Below are positions 15,881 through 24,303 of a stretch of 64,000 bases of DNA, piece after piece. This DNA comes from JAYODW01 sp038116745 (GTDB lineage: Bacteria; Pseudomonadota; Gammaproteobacteria; Ga0077536). The position numbers were made by a program, and so were the translations under genes. The notes under the pieces are model-generated. The model was not told the DNA's origin, did not search any database, and saw only the letters and a list, made by a program, of their open reading frames with translations. Location of the stretch: positions 9,655 through 73,654 of the forward strand of contig JAYODW010000027.1 in the NCBI GenBank assembly GCA_038116745.1. The letters run 5' to 3'. Every line of letters starts with the position of its first letter. Position 1 is the stretch's first letter.

Positions 15881-16861
15881 GTGAATGTCCCGAACGAGCA
15901 GCGCACCGCAGAGTCAGCTGAGCTGCGTTTCCGGTCGCGCCTGCGTCTTCCGCTGATCGTGGCCCCGATGCTGCACGTCTCCGGTCTGGCGCTGGTGCAG
16001 GCAGTTTGCGCCGCAGGCGCCATCGGTGCTTTCCCCACCGCTAACTGCCGTGATGCGGCCATGCTCGAGCACTGGCTCACGTCATTGGACCTGGCCGCAG
16101 CCCGGGCGGCGGACGCCGGGCAGTCCGTCGCGCCTTACTGCCCGAACCTGATCATGCGGCGCGATGCGGCGGCGCTGCAGGCGGATATTGAGGCCCTGGT
16201 GGCCCACCGCTGCGAGCTGGTGATCACCAGCGTCGGCTCCCCGCGCGCGGTGGTGCCGCCGCTGCATGATGCCGGCTGCCAGGTATTTGCGGATGTCGCG
16301 AGCATGCGTCATGTCGAGAAAGCCATCGCCGATGGTGTGGATGGCCTGGTCCTGCTGACGGCCGGTGCCGGTGGGCAGACCGGCTGGGTCAATCCGTTCG
16401 CGTTCGTGCGCGCGGTCAGGGCGGTATGGCGGGGACCGTTGGTGCTTGCGGGCGGCATTGCCGATGGCGTCGCGCTCCGCGCGGCACTGACGCTTGGCTG
16501 CGACTTTGCTTACATGGGTACCCGCTTCATCGCGACTCAGGAAAGCGAGGCCGCGGAGGAATATAAGACGATGCTTGTCGAGGCGGATCTTGATGACGTG
16601 ACCCTGACCAGCGCGTTCACCGGCCTGCCGACGAATTTTCTCGTACCCTCCATCCGCCGTGCAGGCCTCGATCTTGCGGCGCTGCCGAGCGCGCCAACCG
16701 TTGAACAGGCCCGCGCCCTGTTCAGCGGTGAGGGTGCAGGCGGGGCGCAACGCTGGCGCGAGATCTGGAGCGCCGGACACACAGTCTCCGGCGTCAACGG
16801 TGTTCCCGGGGCCGCCGAGCTGGTCGCGACCGTCGCACGGGAGTACGCGGCGTCCGCCTGA
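15881..16861 (+). CDS. Nitronate monooxygenase/NPD-family flavoprotein with His-to-Gln change
   Basis: 326 residues from GTG 15881, chosen because GAGGAAAG lies 8 bases upstream. It is an FMN TIM barrel: PLIVAPMLHVSGLALVQAV, FPTAN, and the phosphate-binding GPLVLAGGIADG plus MGTRFIAT. The family's catalytic histidine normally sits in an AGGH motif; here residues 162-168 read GAGGQTG, with Gln at 166. The enzyme may therefore act as an NAD(P)H:quinone or enoate reductase rather than a nitronate oxidase (inference). It is divergent from the AroQ-PheC gene. Confidence 0.85.
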   Translation: MNVPNEQRTAESAELRFRSRLRLPLIVAPMLHVSGLALVQAVCAAGAIGAFPTANCRDAAMLEHWLTSLDLAAARAADAGQSVAPYCPNLIMRRDAAALQADIEALVAHRCELVITSVGSPRAVVPPLHDAGCQVFADVASMRHVEKAIADGVDGLVLLTAGAGGQTGWVNPFAFVRAVRAVWRGPLVLAGGIADGVALRAALTLGCDFAYMGTRFIATQESEAAEEYKTMLVEADLDDVTLTSAFTGLPTNFLVPSIRRAGLDLAALPSAPTVEQARALFSGEGAGGAQRWREIWSAGHTVSGVNGVPGAAELVATVAREYAASA

Positions 16862-16958
16862 GCAGCAGCGCGGATTGAGAACCAGGTCCGGTTCAAAATC
16901 GCAGTGGGCGCTATGATCCGGCTGCACCCCCCATAGATCCGAAGTGGAGAAAATCTTG

Positions 16959-17498
16959 ATGACTAAACCCATACGCATCGTCGTGCTGATGGCCCTGCTG
17001 TGTGCAGCGACTGGCAGCCTGGCTGCGTCATCGACAGAAATCGATATCAAGGTGGACGCAGCTCTGAAAACCTTCGCTGAGACGGTGACCGGCGGGGAGG
17101 CTTTTCTCCAAAAAGCTCAGGGCGTGCTGGTGTTCCCGGAGGTGGTCAAGGCTGGATTCGGCATCGGCGGTGAGTACGGAGAAGGTGCGCTGCGGATCAA
17201 CGGCAAGACCGTGGAGTACTACAGCACGGCGGCAGCCTCAATTGGCTTTCAGCTCGGGGCGCAGTTGAAAACCGTGGTGCTCGTTTTCCTCGCGGAGGAG
17301 GCACTGAAGCAGTTTCGCGCCAGCGACGGCTGGAAGGCCGGCGTAGATGGCTCAGTGGCGCTGGTCACCCTGGGTGCGGGTAAGGACCTCAACACGGTGA
17401 ACATGAAAGAGCCGATCGTTGGCTTTGTCATCAGCAATAAAGGCCTGATGTATAACCTGACTCTCGAAGGGTCGAAATTCACCCGACTGAAGCGCTGA
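16959..17498 (+). CDS. Secreted SYLF/Ysc84-domain lipid-binding protein
   Basis: 179 residues. Signal peptide MTKPIRIVVLMALLCAATGSLA is followed by a full SYLF domain: ALKTFAETVTGGEAFLQKAQGVLVF, VVKAGFGIGGEYGEGAL, and GWKAGVDGSVALVTLG. Proteins with this fold bind lipids or phosphoinositides; bacterial members are periplasmic and poorly understood. The ATG at 16959 has a GGAG site about 10 bases upstream. The gene is 97 bp after the flavoprotein gene and may be read with it. Confidence 0.88.
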   Translation: MTKPIRIVVLMALLCAATGSLAASSTEIDIKVDAALKTFAETVTGGEAFLQKAQGVLVFPEVVKAGFGIGGEYGEGALRINGKTVEYYSTAAASIGFQLGAQLKTVVLVFLAEEALKQFRASDGWKAGVDGSVALVTLGAGKDLNTVNMKEPIVGFVISNKGLMYNLTLEGSKFTRLKR

Positions 17499-17500
17499 GA

Positions 17501-17516
17501 CCGGCGCCCGCGCCGG
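17501..17516. terminator. GC hairpin between convergent genes
   Basis: A perfect 6-bp stem, ccggcg-cccg-cgccgg, lies in the 30-bp space between the convergent SYLF and PilZ genes. It has no U-run, so it is at best a weak bidirectional terminator. Confidence 0.35.
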
Positions 17517-17528
17517 GTGTACCCCTGA

Positions 17529-17879
17529 CTAACGTCTAATCCCGGCGATCAGCTTCCGCAGTCCGTCCGTCGTCGTGATGCGCAGGCCGAGGCCCTCGCG
17601 CTCACGGTTTTCGCTGTTCTCGCCGACCCAGCAGACCTCGCCTTTGAGGTCGATGTCCTGCCCGTCGACATGGCACCGCAGCTCGAGCTTGTCGCCGTGT
17701 TTGATCGGATCGCTCGGGGTCCAGCCCGGCAGCAGAAACATGCCGTTGTTAGACGCATCGAGGATCTCGCCCTTGCGCGCGCGCTGTCCGTCGCTCCAAT
17801 GCACAGAGATGCGGACGGGAATGCGTTCGTCGACGCGGCGCTCGCGCCCAGTGGGAGGCGTGTTCTTTTCTGATGTCAT
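17529..17879 (-). CDS. PilZ-domain protein
   Basis: 116 residues. RERRVDERIPVRISVHW carries the RxxxR element for cyclic di-GMP, and GEILDASNNGMFLL holds the D/NxSxxG element (DASNNG). The tail EGLGLRITTTDG fits the PilZ barrel end. This is a single-domain receptor protein, probably cytoplasmic, and the second PilZ protein in the window after 14107. It is divergent from the LLM gene at 18084 with 204 bp between starts. Confidence 0.88.
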   Translation of the reverse strand: MTSEKNTPPTGRERRVDERIPVRISVHWSDGQRARKGEILDASNNGMFLLPGWTPSDPIKHGDKLELRCHVDGQDIDLKGEVCWVGENSENREREGLGLRITTTDGLRKLIAGIRR

Positions 17880-18083
17880 GGCTGTCTCCGACCAGTGCTG
17901 ATGCTGCTTTAACGATATCGGGTGCTCCGCGCCGAACTTTAGGGTAAGCGATAGCTATTACGCCAGTGCCGCTGATGCGGCTGCCTGCAAAATGGTGCGG
18001 CGCAGCTCGGCTGCACCGATCCTCCATCGCGCATGCGATTTCAGTACACTCGCCCCGGCATCCTGAACCTGGGGAGATGAACG

Positions 18084-19109
18084 ATGCGCTTTGGCCTGAT
18101 GTACGACTTTCGCAATCCGCAGCGCTGGTACATGCCCGCGCCGGACTTCTACCGCGCAATGCTTGATCAGATGGTGGAGGCCGAGGGGCTTGGCTTCGAC
18201 CATGTCTGGCTGACCGAACACCACTTCACCGAGGACGCCTACAACCCGGCTTCGCTGTCTATGGCTGCCGCCATTGCGGTGCTCACTCAGCGGATCCGGA
18301 TCGGGACCTTCGTGATGCTGATGCCGTTTATCCATCCGGTGCGCGCCGCGGAGGATGTGGCCCTGGCCGATATCCTGTCCAACGGCCGGTTTGATCTCGG
18401 TGTCGGGCAGGGTTACACCCACGACGAATTCAACGCCTTCTGCATGGATCGTAAAGAGCGCGCGCCGCGCCTGCGCGAGGGGGTTGAACTCATGCGTCGC
18501 CTGTTCACCGAGCGTGAGGTCACCTTCGAGGGGCGTTTCACGCAGACCCGGAACATGACGCTCTCACCGCGGCCGGTGCAGCAGCCACACCCGCCGATCT
18601 GGATCGGCGCGCGCGGGCCTAAAGCCATCCGCCGCGCGGCTGAGCTCGGAGCCAACCTGATGACCACGCTTGGCCCTGATCCGGCGCCCTTATATCTCGA
18701 GACTCTGCGCGAGCTGGGTCAGAACCCCGACGATTTCCGGATCGCGCAGCTGCGTATGGTCTATTGCGCGGAGGACGCCGATGAGGCCTGGGACGACGTT
18801 GCCGAACACCTGTTCCACGTCTTCGGCTACTACGAGCGCGTCCTGGGTGAAGCGGCGGATGTGGAGGGTGACGATCAACCGCTGCCGTTCAAAACTCCGG
18901 CGGACATCCGCGGTTCGGAGTTTGCGGAAGCAGCGCTCATGATTGGCACGCCGGACGAGGTCAGCGAAAAACTGGCGCAGTTCTGCGACAGCTTCGCGTG
19001 TACCGACTTTATTCTGTCCAGCCACCTTGCTGGGCTCGACCCGACCAAGAGCAGTCGTTCGAATGCGCTGTTCGCGCGCGAGGTGATGCCGCGTTTCCGC
19101 GACCGCTGA
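18084..19109 (+). CDS. LLM-class flavin-dependent oxidoreductase
   Basis: 341 residues of the long luciferase-like type. MRFGLMYDFRNPQRW, DHVWLTEHHFTEDAYNPAS, NGRFDLGVGQGYTHDEF and PPIWIGARGPKAIRRAAEL are diagnostic. GGGGAGATG provides the ribosome site. It is closer in pattern to the proteins at 3944 and 24304 than to the short form at 9897. No dedicated reductase is adjacent. Role: probably FMNH2-dependent monooxygenation of an organic substrate (family knowledge), substrate unknown. Confidence 0.92.
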   Translation: MRFGLMYDFRNPQRWYMPAPDFYRAMLDQMVEAEGLGFDHVWLTEHHFTEDAYNPASLSMAAAIAVLTQRIRIGTFVMLMPFIHPVRAAEDVALADILSNGRFDLGVGQGYTHDEFNAFCMDRKERAPRLREGVELMRRLFTEREVTFEGRFTQTRNMTLSPRPVQQPHPPIWIGARGPKAIRRAAELGANLMTTLGPDPAPLYLETLRELGQNPDDFRIAQLRMVYCAEDADEAWDDVAEHLFHVFGYYERVLGEAADVEGDDQPLPFKTPADIRGSEFAEAALMIGTPDEVSEKLAQFCDSFACTDFILSSHLAGLDPTKSSRSNALFAREVMPRFRDR

Positions 19110-19135
19110 GCAGGCGGGCACGGGTTGCCCGGCGG

Positions 19136-20344
19136 CTAGAACAGCTCCACTTCGCCCTCGTCCATGGAGACCTGGTTAGCCGGCTTGCTGGGCAGGAAAT
19201 CACGCAGTTCGGTGGCCGCATTGCGCACCGCGTCGAACTGCGAAGGGTTCCCGGATTCGAACGGCTGGGCCAGGGTCCTGACGCCGGAGTCGGTAAAAGT
19301 CGACAGGTTGGCGATTTTCTGGTCGACATGCTCGGCGACCTGCCGGGCAATGTCCTCGAACTGCAGCGCGCGCACGGCTGTGCTGGTGCGTGAAGCAATC
19401 TGGGTGGTAATCGCGGTGGTCTCCCCGATGAGGCTGCCGAGCGAGCTTTCCAGCCGGGACAAGTCCTGCAGCATGCCGTCGATGCCGGTTTTGTGCGACA
19501 GGAGCTGATCAAGGTCCTGCGAGGCCGATTTGCCAACCAGTTGACGGGTCTGATCGATACGTTCCTGAGCCTGCTCAACCAGTGCCCGGATCTGCTCGTT
19601 GAACTGGGTTGAGTGGTAGGACAGTTTGCGCACTTCGTCGGCGACGACGGCAAATCCGCGTCCGGCATCACCGGCACGGGCAGCCTCGATGGCGGCGTTG
19701 AGCGCCAGCAGGTTGGTCTGATCGGCAATGCCTTTCACGTCCGCTAGAAGTTTGAAGATGGCCGCCATTTCTTCGGCCATCTCGTCAATCATCTTGACCG
19801 TGTCCATGGTGTGCTTGCTGGTCTCGATGGCGCTGTTGACGAAGCCCTCGAGGATCTCGGAGGTGTCGTCAACAAACTTACTGATCGTCGCCTCATCTCC
19901 ACCGCTGCCGTCGGCGCCGTCGCTCGCTGCGCCATGAGCCAGAATGCGGACCGCGGTGTTCATCAGAGCCTGCTGCTGCTGCGCGTCGGCGTTGTAGCCT
20001 TCGAAAGATTTGGAGAGTTCAGCGACTGCCCCCACGATGAGGTCCCGGATCTGAGTCACGTCCAGCCCGACCTCGAGCAGGATGTCGCGGATAGTGTCCG
20101 CGAGCAGTGTGACGTCGTCCTCGGGCCACGGACTGGCGGGCGGCGCGACGGTGATGGGTTGGACCAGCGGGGGTGCCGTTGTGTCGTCTTCCCTGGACGC
20201 GCCCGCGCGCCATGCCAGACCGGCCGCCAGCGCCATGGCGGCGAGCGCGCAAAGCTCGTAAGCGATTGTTTCGCTTAATACAATGCCGGCGCTTCCGAGC
20301 AGGAAGGCGAGCGCTGCCATGATCATCAAGTTGCGCGGTCCCAT
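19136..20344 (-). CDS. Methyl-accepting chemotaxis-type signalling protein without sensor domain
   Basis: 402 residues from ATG 20344; a frame extension to 20455 is unlikely as it carries no membrane signal. Two membrane helices (residues ~7-24 and ~28-47) are separated by only a few residues, so there is no periplasmic ligand domain. The cytoplasmic part has the chemoreceptor tip ADQTNLLALNAAIEAARAG with GRGFAVVADEVRKLS. The C-terminus ends in an acidic GEVELF tail. It may sense through the membrane or cytoplasmic region, or act as a scaffold. No CheA/CheW genes are nearby. Confidence 0.88.
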   Translation of the reverse strand: MGPRNLMIMAALAFLLGSAGIVLSETIAYELCALAAMALAAGLAWRAGASREDDTTAPPLVQPITVAPPASPWPEDDVTLLADTIRDILLEVGLDVTQIRDLIVGAVAELSKSFEGYNADAQQQQALMNTAVRILAHGAASDGADGSGGDEATISKFVDDTSEILEGFVNSAIETSKHTMDTVKMIDEMAEEMAAIFKLLADVKGIADQTNLLALNAAIEAARAGDAGRGFAVVADEVRKLSYHSTQFNEQIRALVEQAQERIDQTRQLVGKSASQDLDQLLSHKTGIDGMLQDLSRLESSLGSLIGETTAITTQIASRTSTAVRALQFEDIARQVAEHVDQKIANLSTFTDSGVRTLAQPFESGNPSQFDAVRNAATELRDFLPSKPANQVSMDEGEVELF

Positions 20345-20460
20345 CAGGGTAAGCCTCGATCCGGGGTGTGCATGCTCTGAAGTAATCGGTTGAAAGTGCG
20401 AAAACTTTAGCTGTGCGCGGGCCTCATGAAGCGGTCCGCGGGGCGAAGGAGTCATTGTTC

Positions 20461-21546
20461 ATGAAAAAACATCGGATTGCCGTCATCCCGGGTGACGGTA
20501 TCGGCACCGAGGTGATGCCCGAGGGCGTTCGGGTGCTGGACAACGCCGCAGCGGTCTATGGTTTTGAGCTGGATTGGACCTGGTTCGAGTTTTCGAGCTG
20601 CGCCTATTACCAGCGCCACGGACGCATGCTGCCAGAGAACTGGTTCGAGCTGTTGTCCGGCTTTGACGCGATTTATTTCGGCGCTGTGGGCTGGCCCGAA
20701 ACCGTGCCTGACCATGTATCGCTGTGGGGGTCGCTGCTGTTGTTCCGGCGCGAGTTCGAGCAGTACGTCAACCTGCGCCCCGTCCGGCTGCTGCCGGGGA
20801 TCCGCTGCCCGCTGGCTGAACGCAGGCCGGGCGACATCGATTTCGTGGTGGTGCGCGAAAACACGGAAGGCGAGTACACCAATGTCGGCGGACGCCTGTT
20901 TGAGGGGACCGAGCGGGAGGTCGTGATCCAGGAAACCGTGATGACCCGCACCGGCGTCGACCGCATCCTGCGCTACGCCTTTGAGCTCGCGCAGAAGCGG
21001 CCGCGGCAGCATCTCACCTCGGCAACCAAGTCGAACGGTCTATTTATCAGCATGCCTTACTGGGACGAACGCGTGGCCGCTATGCACGAGGCCTTCCCTG
21101 AAGTGCGGCTGGACAAGTACCACATCGATATTCTGACAGCGAACTTCGTGCTGCATCCGGACTGGTTTGACGTCGTCGTCGCCAGCAACCTGTTCGGCGA
21201 CATTCTTTCGGATCTCGGTCCGGCCTGTACCGGGACCATTGGCGTGGCGCCGTCGGCGAATATCAATCCGGAAGGTCGGTTCCCAAGTCTCTTTGAGCCG
21301 GTGCACGGGTCAGCGCCGGACATTGCGGGCCGCGGGATTGCGAACCCGATCGGACAGATCTGGTGTGGCGCGATGATGCTCGAGCATCTCGGTCATGCGG
21401 ATGCTGCGGCTGCGGTGGTCAGCGCGATCGAGCGTGTGCTCGAAGCCGGTGCAGAGCATTCGCCGCTGACCCCGGATATCGGTGGGCAGGGCAGCACGCT
21501 GGGGCTCGGTCAGGCGATCGCTGCTGCCGTACGGCCAGCGGCCTGA
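20461..21546 (+). CDS. Isocitrate/isopropylmalate-type dehydrogenase, probably tartrate/D-malate dehydrogenase
   Basis: 361 residues. The beta-decarboxylating dehydrogenase family is evident: AVIPGDGIGTEVMPEGVRVL, VVVRENTEGEYTNVGG, the metal-site region VVASNLFGDILSDLGP, and EPVHGSAPDIAGRGIANP. The substrate-loop region VPDHVSLWGSLLLFRREFEQ with VNLRPVRLLPG resembles tartrate dehydrogenase/decarboxylase (TtuC/DmlA) rather than LeuB. These NAD- and Mn-dependent enzymes oxidise D-malate or tartrate. ATG 20461 follows an AAGGAG site. It stands between a chemoreceptor and a kinase gene, with no LeuCD partners. Confidence 0.9.
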   Translation: MKKHRIAVIPGDGIGTEVMPEGVRVLDNAAAVYGFELDWTWFEFSSCAYYQRHGRMLPENWFELLSGFDAIYFGAVGWPETVPDHVSLWGSLLLFRREFEQYVNLRPVRLLPGIRCPLAERRPGDIDFVVVRENTEGEYTNVGGRLFEGTEREVVIQETVMTRTGVDRILRYAFELAQKRPRQHLTSATKSNGLFISMPYWDERVAAMHEAFPEVRLDKYHIDILTANFVLHPDWFDVVVASNLFGDILSDLGPACTGTIGVAPSANINPEGRFPSLFEPVHGSAPDIAGRGIANPIGQIWCGAMMLEHLGHADAAAAVVSAIERVLEAGAEHSPLTPDIGGQGSTLGLGQAIAAAVRPAA

Positions 21547-21567
21547 GCCGCGAGGCAGTGTTCCGGC

Positions 21568-23040
21568 TCAGGCTGCCCGTGGCAGCGTGATGGTGAAACG
21601 GGTACCCGCTCCGACTTCGCTGGTCACCGCGATGCTGCCGTTCATGGCCTCCATCAAGGAGCGACAGACGACCAGCCCCAGACCGGTGCCCTCGATGTCC
21701 CGATGTCGGGCGAGGCGCTTGAACGGGACGAACAGCTGTTCGATCTGTTCGGCGGAGAGCCCTTCCCCGGTGTCCTGCACGCTGACCTGAACGCTGTCTT
21801 CATGCGCTTCGCAGAGAAGCTGAATGGTGCCGCCCTCGCGGTTGTACTTGACCGCGTTGGAGAGCAGGTTCAGCAGCACCTGCAGGGTGCGCCTGGGATC
21901 CGCCCGCACGGAAAGCGCCGGATCGACACTCGGCGCCATGATCTCGATGCCGCGGTTCTGCGCCTGGATACTGACCTGCTTGATGGCCTCTGAGGTCAGC
22001 AGCTGGATGCTGATCGGGTTGAGCTGGAGCTCGACCTTGCCGGCTTCGATCCTGGCGGTGTCCAGCAGGTCGGCAACCAGGGCGAGCACGTGGTCACCCG
22101 CCTGTCGGATCTGCTGCACCTGCTCTGTCTGCGTGGCGCTCAGCGGTTGCTCCTTGCTTGCCGCCAGCATCTGCGCGTAGCCCTGGATGGCGTTCAGCGG
22201 TGTGCGCAGTTCGTGGGCGACGTGGGAGATGAAATTCGACTTGGTCTCGTTTGCCGTGCGGGCCTGTTCCTGCGCGGTCAGTGCCGTGCGATAGAGTCGC
22301 TGGCGCGCAATCAGGTTGCCGACCCGCGCCAGCAGTTCTTCCTCGATCACCGGTTTTATGACGTAGTCGGTGACCCCGAGGTAGAACAGCTCGATGCGCC
22401 TGGAAATGTCGTCGAACGCCGTCACCGCCAGAATCGGCACATCCCCGCTCGCGCCTTCGAGTCTGCGGATCCGGTTAATGAACTCGATCCCGGACATCTG
22501 GCCGGACAGCACCAGGTCGCTGATTACCAGGTCGAAGGGGGTATCAGCGTATTGTTCCCAGGCTGACTCTGCGTTGGCGAACGCACGGACTTCAAGCCCG
22601 TTAGCGGACAGCATGTGGGTCAGCAGCTCACGCTGTGAGCGGGTGTCTTCAACGTACAGCACTCGACCCTGCAGCGGCGCGCGCAGCAGCGTGAAGCGTT
22701 TCATGAACTCGACCAGCTGACCGACGTCGCGCCGCAGAAATACATCGGTCACGCCGCTGGATATGGCCTCCCGATAGGTTTCGGTGGGCTCGCTGGAGGT
22801 CAGTAGAACGATCGGGGTGTGCCGGTACCCGGGCTGCGTGCGCAGGTTTCTCGCGAGAGCGATCCCGTCGCCATCGGGCAGATGCAGGGCGACGCAGACG
22901 AAGGCGAAAGCGGTATCGGCCGTTGCTTCCCGCGCTGACGCGAGGTCTGCGCAGAAGCGCACGTTCGCCCCGCTGCCCGTGAGGCCACCTGTGAGGATCC
23001 CATGAAGCAGGGTGTTGTCGTCGACGAGCAGGATTTCCAT
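21568..23040 (-). CDS. Hybrid signalling protein: degenerate REC, REC, histidine kinase
   Basis: 490 residues, soluble. Order: REC1 (1-120), REC2 (~125-245), HisKA (~265-330) and HATPase (~375-488). REC1 keeps the acidic pair DD (7-8) but has Ala51 where the phospho-acceptor Asp is expected (CVALHLPDGDG), and no Lys near FLRRD. REC2 is intact (D175 in LVISDLVLSG, K229 in YVIKP). The kinase has H276 in HELRTPLNAI and DTGEGLS plus GTGLGLVVCRSL. The first receiver therefore cannot be phosphorylated normally. It is convergent with the dehydrogenase gene at 20461. No output regulator is adjacent. Confidence 0.92.
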   Translation of the reverse strand: MEILLVDDNTLLHGILTGGLTGSGANVRFCADLASAREATADTAFAFVCVALHLPDGDGIALARNLRTQPGYRHTPIVLLTSSEPTETYREAISSGVTDVFLRRDVGQLVEFMKRFTLLRAPLQGRVLYVEDTRSQRELLTHMLSANGLEVRAFANAESAWEQYADTPFDLVISDLVLSGQMSGIEFINRIRRLEGASGDVPILAVTAFDDISRRIELFYLGVTDYVIKPVIEEELLARVGNLIARQRLYRTALTAQEQARTANETKSNFISHVAHELRTPLNAIQGYAQMLAASKEQPLSATQTEQVQQIRQAGDHVLALVADLLDTARIEAGKVELQLNPISIQLLTSEAIKQVSIQAQNRGIEIMAPSVDPALSVRADPRRTLQVLLNLLSNAVKYNREGGTIQLLCEAHEDSVQVSVQDTGEGLSAEQIEQLFVPFKRLARHRDIEGTGLGLVVCRSLMEAMNGSIAVTSEVGAGTRFTITLPRAA

Positions 23041-23145
23041 CGCTGGGGACCAGCGCTGACTACCCTGACGCGCGGTCTTCCCTCCTTAATTTTCAGCCTC
23101 GGGTGCTTCCGCGCCCGAAGAATCAACGCATGGATGCGGTAGCGG

Positions 23146-24234
23146 TCAGTGCTGCACTCCGCTCCCGCTCGGTGCTGACACGATGCGGTCGCCCACAAAC
23201 GAGCCCATGTACAGGCGTCCGTCAAATTCGGTTGCGACGGTGGCAGCGCCGAGGGGGTGAGGACCACCTTCCAGTACGGTGACGCGATTGCCCGAAACGG
23301 GGTCAATAGCGACGACAGAGTAGCGCATGGCGCAGGGCGTTGTTGGCAGCGCGTTGCAGGCGAAGATCTCTCTAAGATTGCCATGGTGGGATGCAGCCAG
23401 CAGGCGACCGTCGGCGCTCCAGCCCAGGTTGTCAGGGCCGTCGACCGCGGTTGACCACAGCCGTTTACCGCTGCTGCGCTCGAGCGCATACGTGCGGTCG
23501 CCGAAGTACTCGTTGATGTACAGCACGGTGCCGTCGGCTGACACCTCGATGCCATTGGGCAGCGAGCCATCAGTGCCGGGCAGACGTTGCCAACCGCCGG
23601 CCGGCGACCACTCCAGCGCATAGCCGATGGGGTTGCGCGCCGCCTCCGCAGCGAACAGGTCTTCCTCATGCGTGCCTTTTGTGACCATGTGAGTCACCGC
23701 GAAACCACCACCAGGAAGCCCGGCGACATCATTCAGCCACACTCCTTCCGGCGCCGGCACGCAACCGCGCCAGTGCAGCGCGGCAGCGTTTCCGTCGTCG
23801 CCGGCCGTGAGCTCAAAAATCTCAACGGCCTCGCGCTGCCCGTGATTGACTGCGAAGACGCGGTTCTCGCCCGCGGCCGGGCCGAGGTGGATGCCATGTG
23901 GAGCGAAGGCCAGCCCTGGCGCGCCGGGGCAGTCAGCGGCGCCCCAGTCGGGCGTGCCGTCAGCGTTGTCGGCGGGATACAGGACACGCGCCGGCGCGTC
24001 CGGTTTCCAGAGCTTGAGGCGCCCGGGCTCGGCGCCGCCCAGCGTGCCGTACTCGCTGATCAACAGCGCATGTCCACCGGGCATGAGCTCGAGATCCTCC
24101 GGGCGCTGAAAGCCGCAGGTCGGCTCGAAGGGGCCGACTGCGGCACAGTCGGCGGCGAGCAGTGGTGCGCAGAAGCTCAGGGCGAGGGCTGACGCGGCAA
24201 TGACGTGGAACGGTTGGGGCGGGCAGCGCGTCAT
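23146..24234 (-). CDS. Secreted SMP-30/gluconolactonase-like beta-propeller
   Basis: 362 residues from ATG 24234 (ten codons into the longest frame). A signal peptide ends near LLAADCA. The mature part has repeated propeller blades with typical calcium-site residues: LAFAPHGIHLG, VWLNDVAGLPGGGFAVTH, SLPNGIEVSADGTVLYINEY and DGPDNLGWSADGRLLAASH. These fit the paraoxonase/SMP-30/strictosidine synthase-like group, lactonases or arylesterases. Six cysteines suggest disulfides in the periplasm. A lactonase role would suit oxidative catabolism, but the substrate is not known. Confidence 0.85.
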   Translation of the reverse strand: MTRCPPQPFHVIAASALALSFCAPLLAADCAAVGPFEPTCGFQRPEDLELMPGGHALLISEYGTLGGAEPGRLKLWKPDAPARVLYPADNADGTPDWGAADCPGAPGLAFAPHGIHLGPAAGENRVFAVNHGQREAVEIFELTAGDDGNAAALHWRGCVPAPEGVWLNDVAGLPGGGFAVTHMVTKGTHEEDLFAAEAARNPIGYALEWSPAGGWQRLPGTDGSLPNGIEVSADGTVLYINEYFGDRTYALERSSGKRLWSTAVDGPDNLGWSADGRLLAASHHGNLREIFACNALPTTPCAMRYSVVAIDPVSGNRVTVLEGGPHPLGAATVATEFDGRLYMGSFVGDRIVSAPSGSGVQH

Positions 24235-24303
24235 GATCGGAGTCTCACGGTACGTTCGGTGCAACGATGATAGCGAAGGGCAGGGTGGCCGTCGCGCGCG
24301 GCT

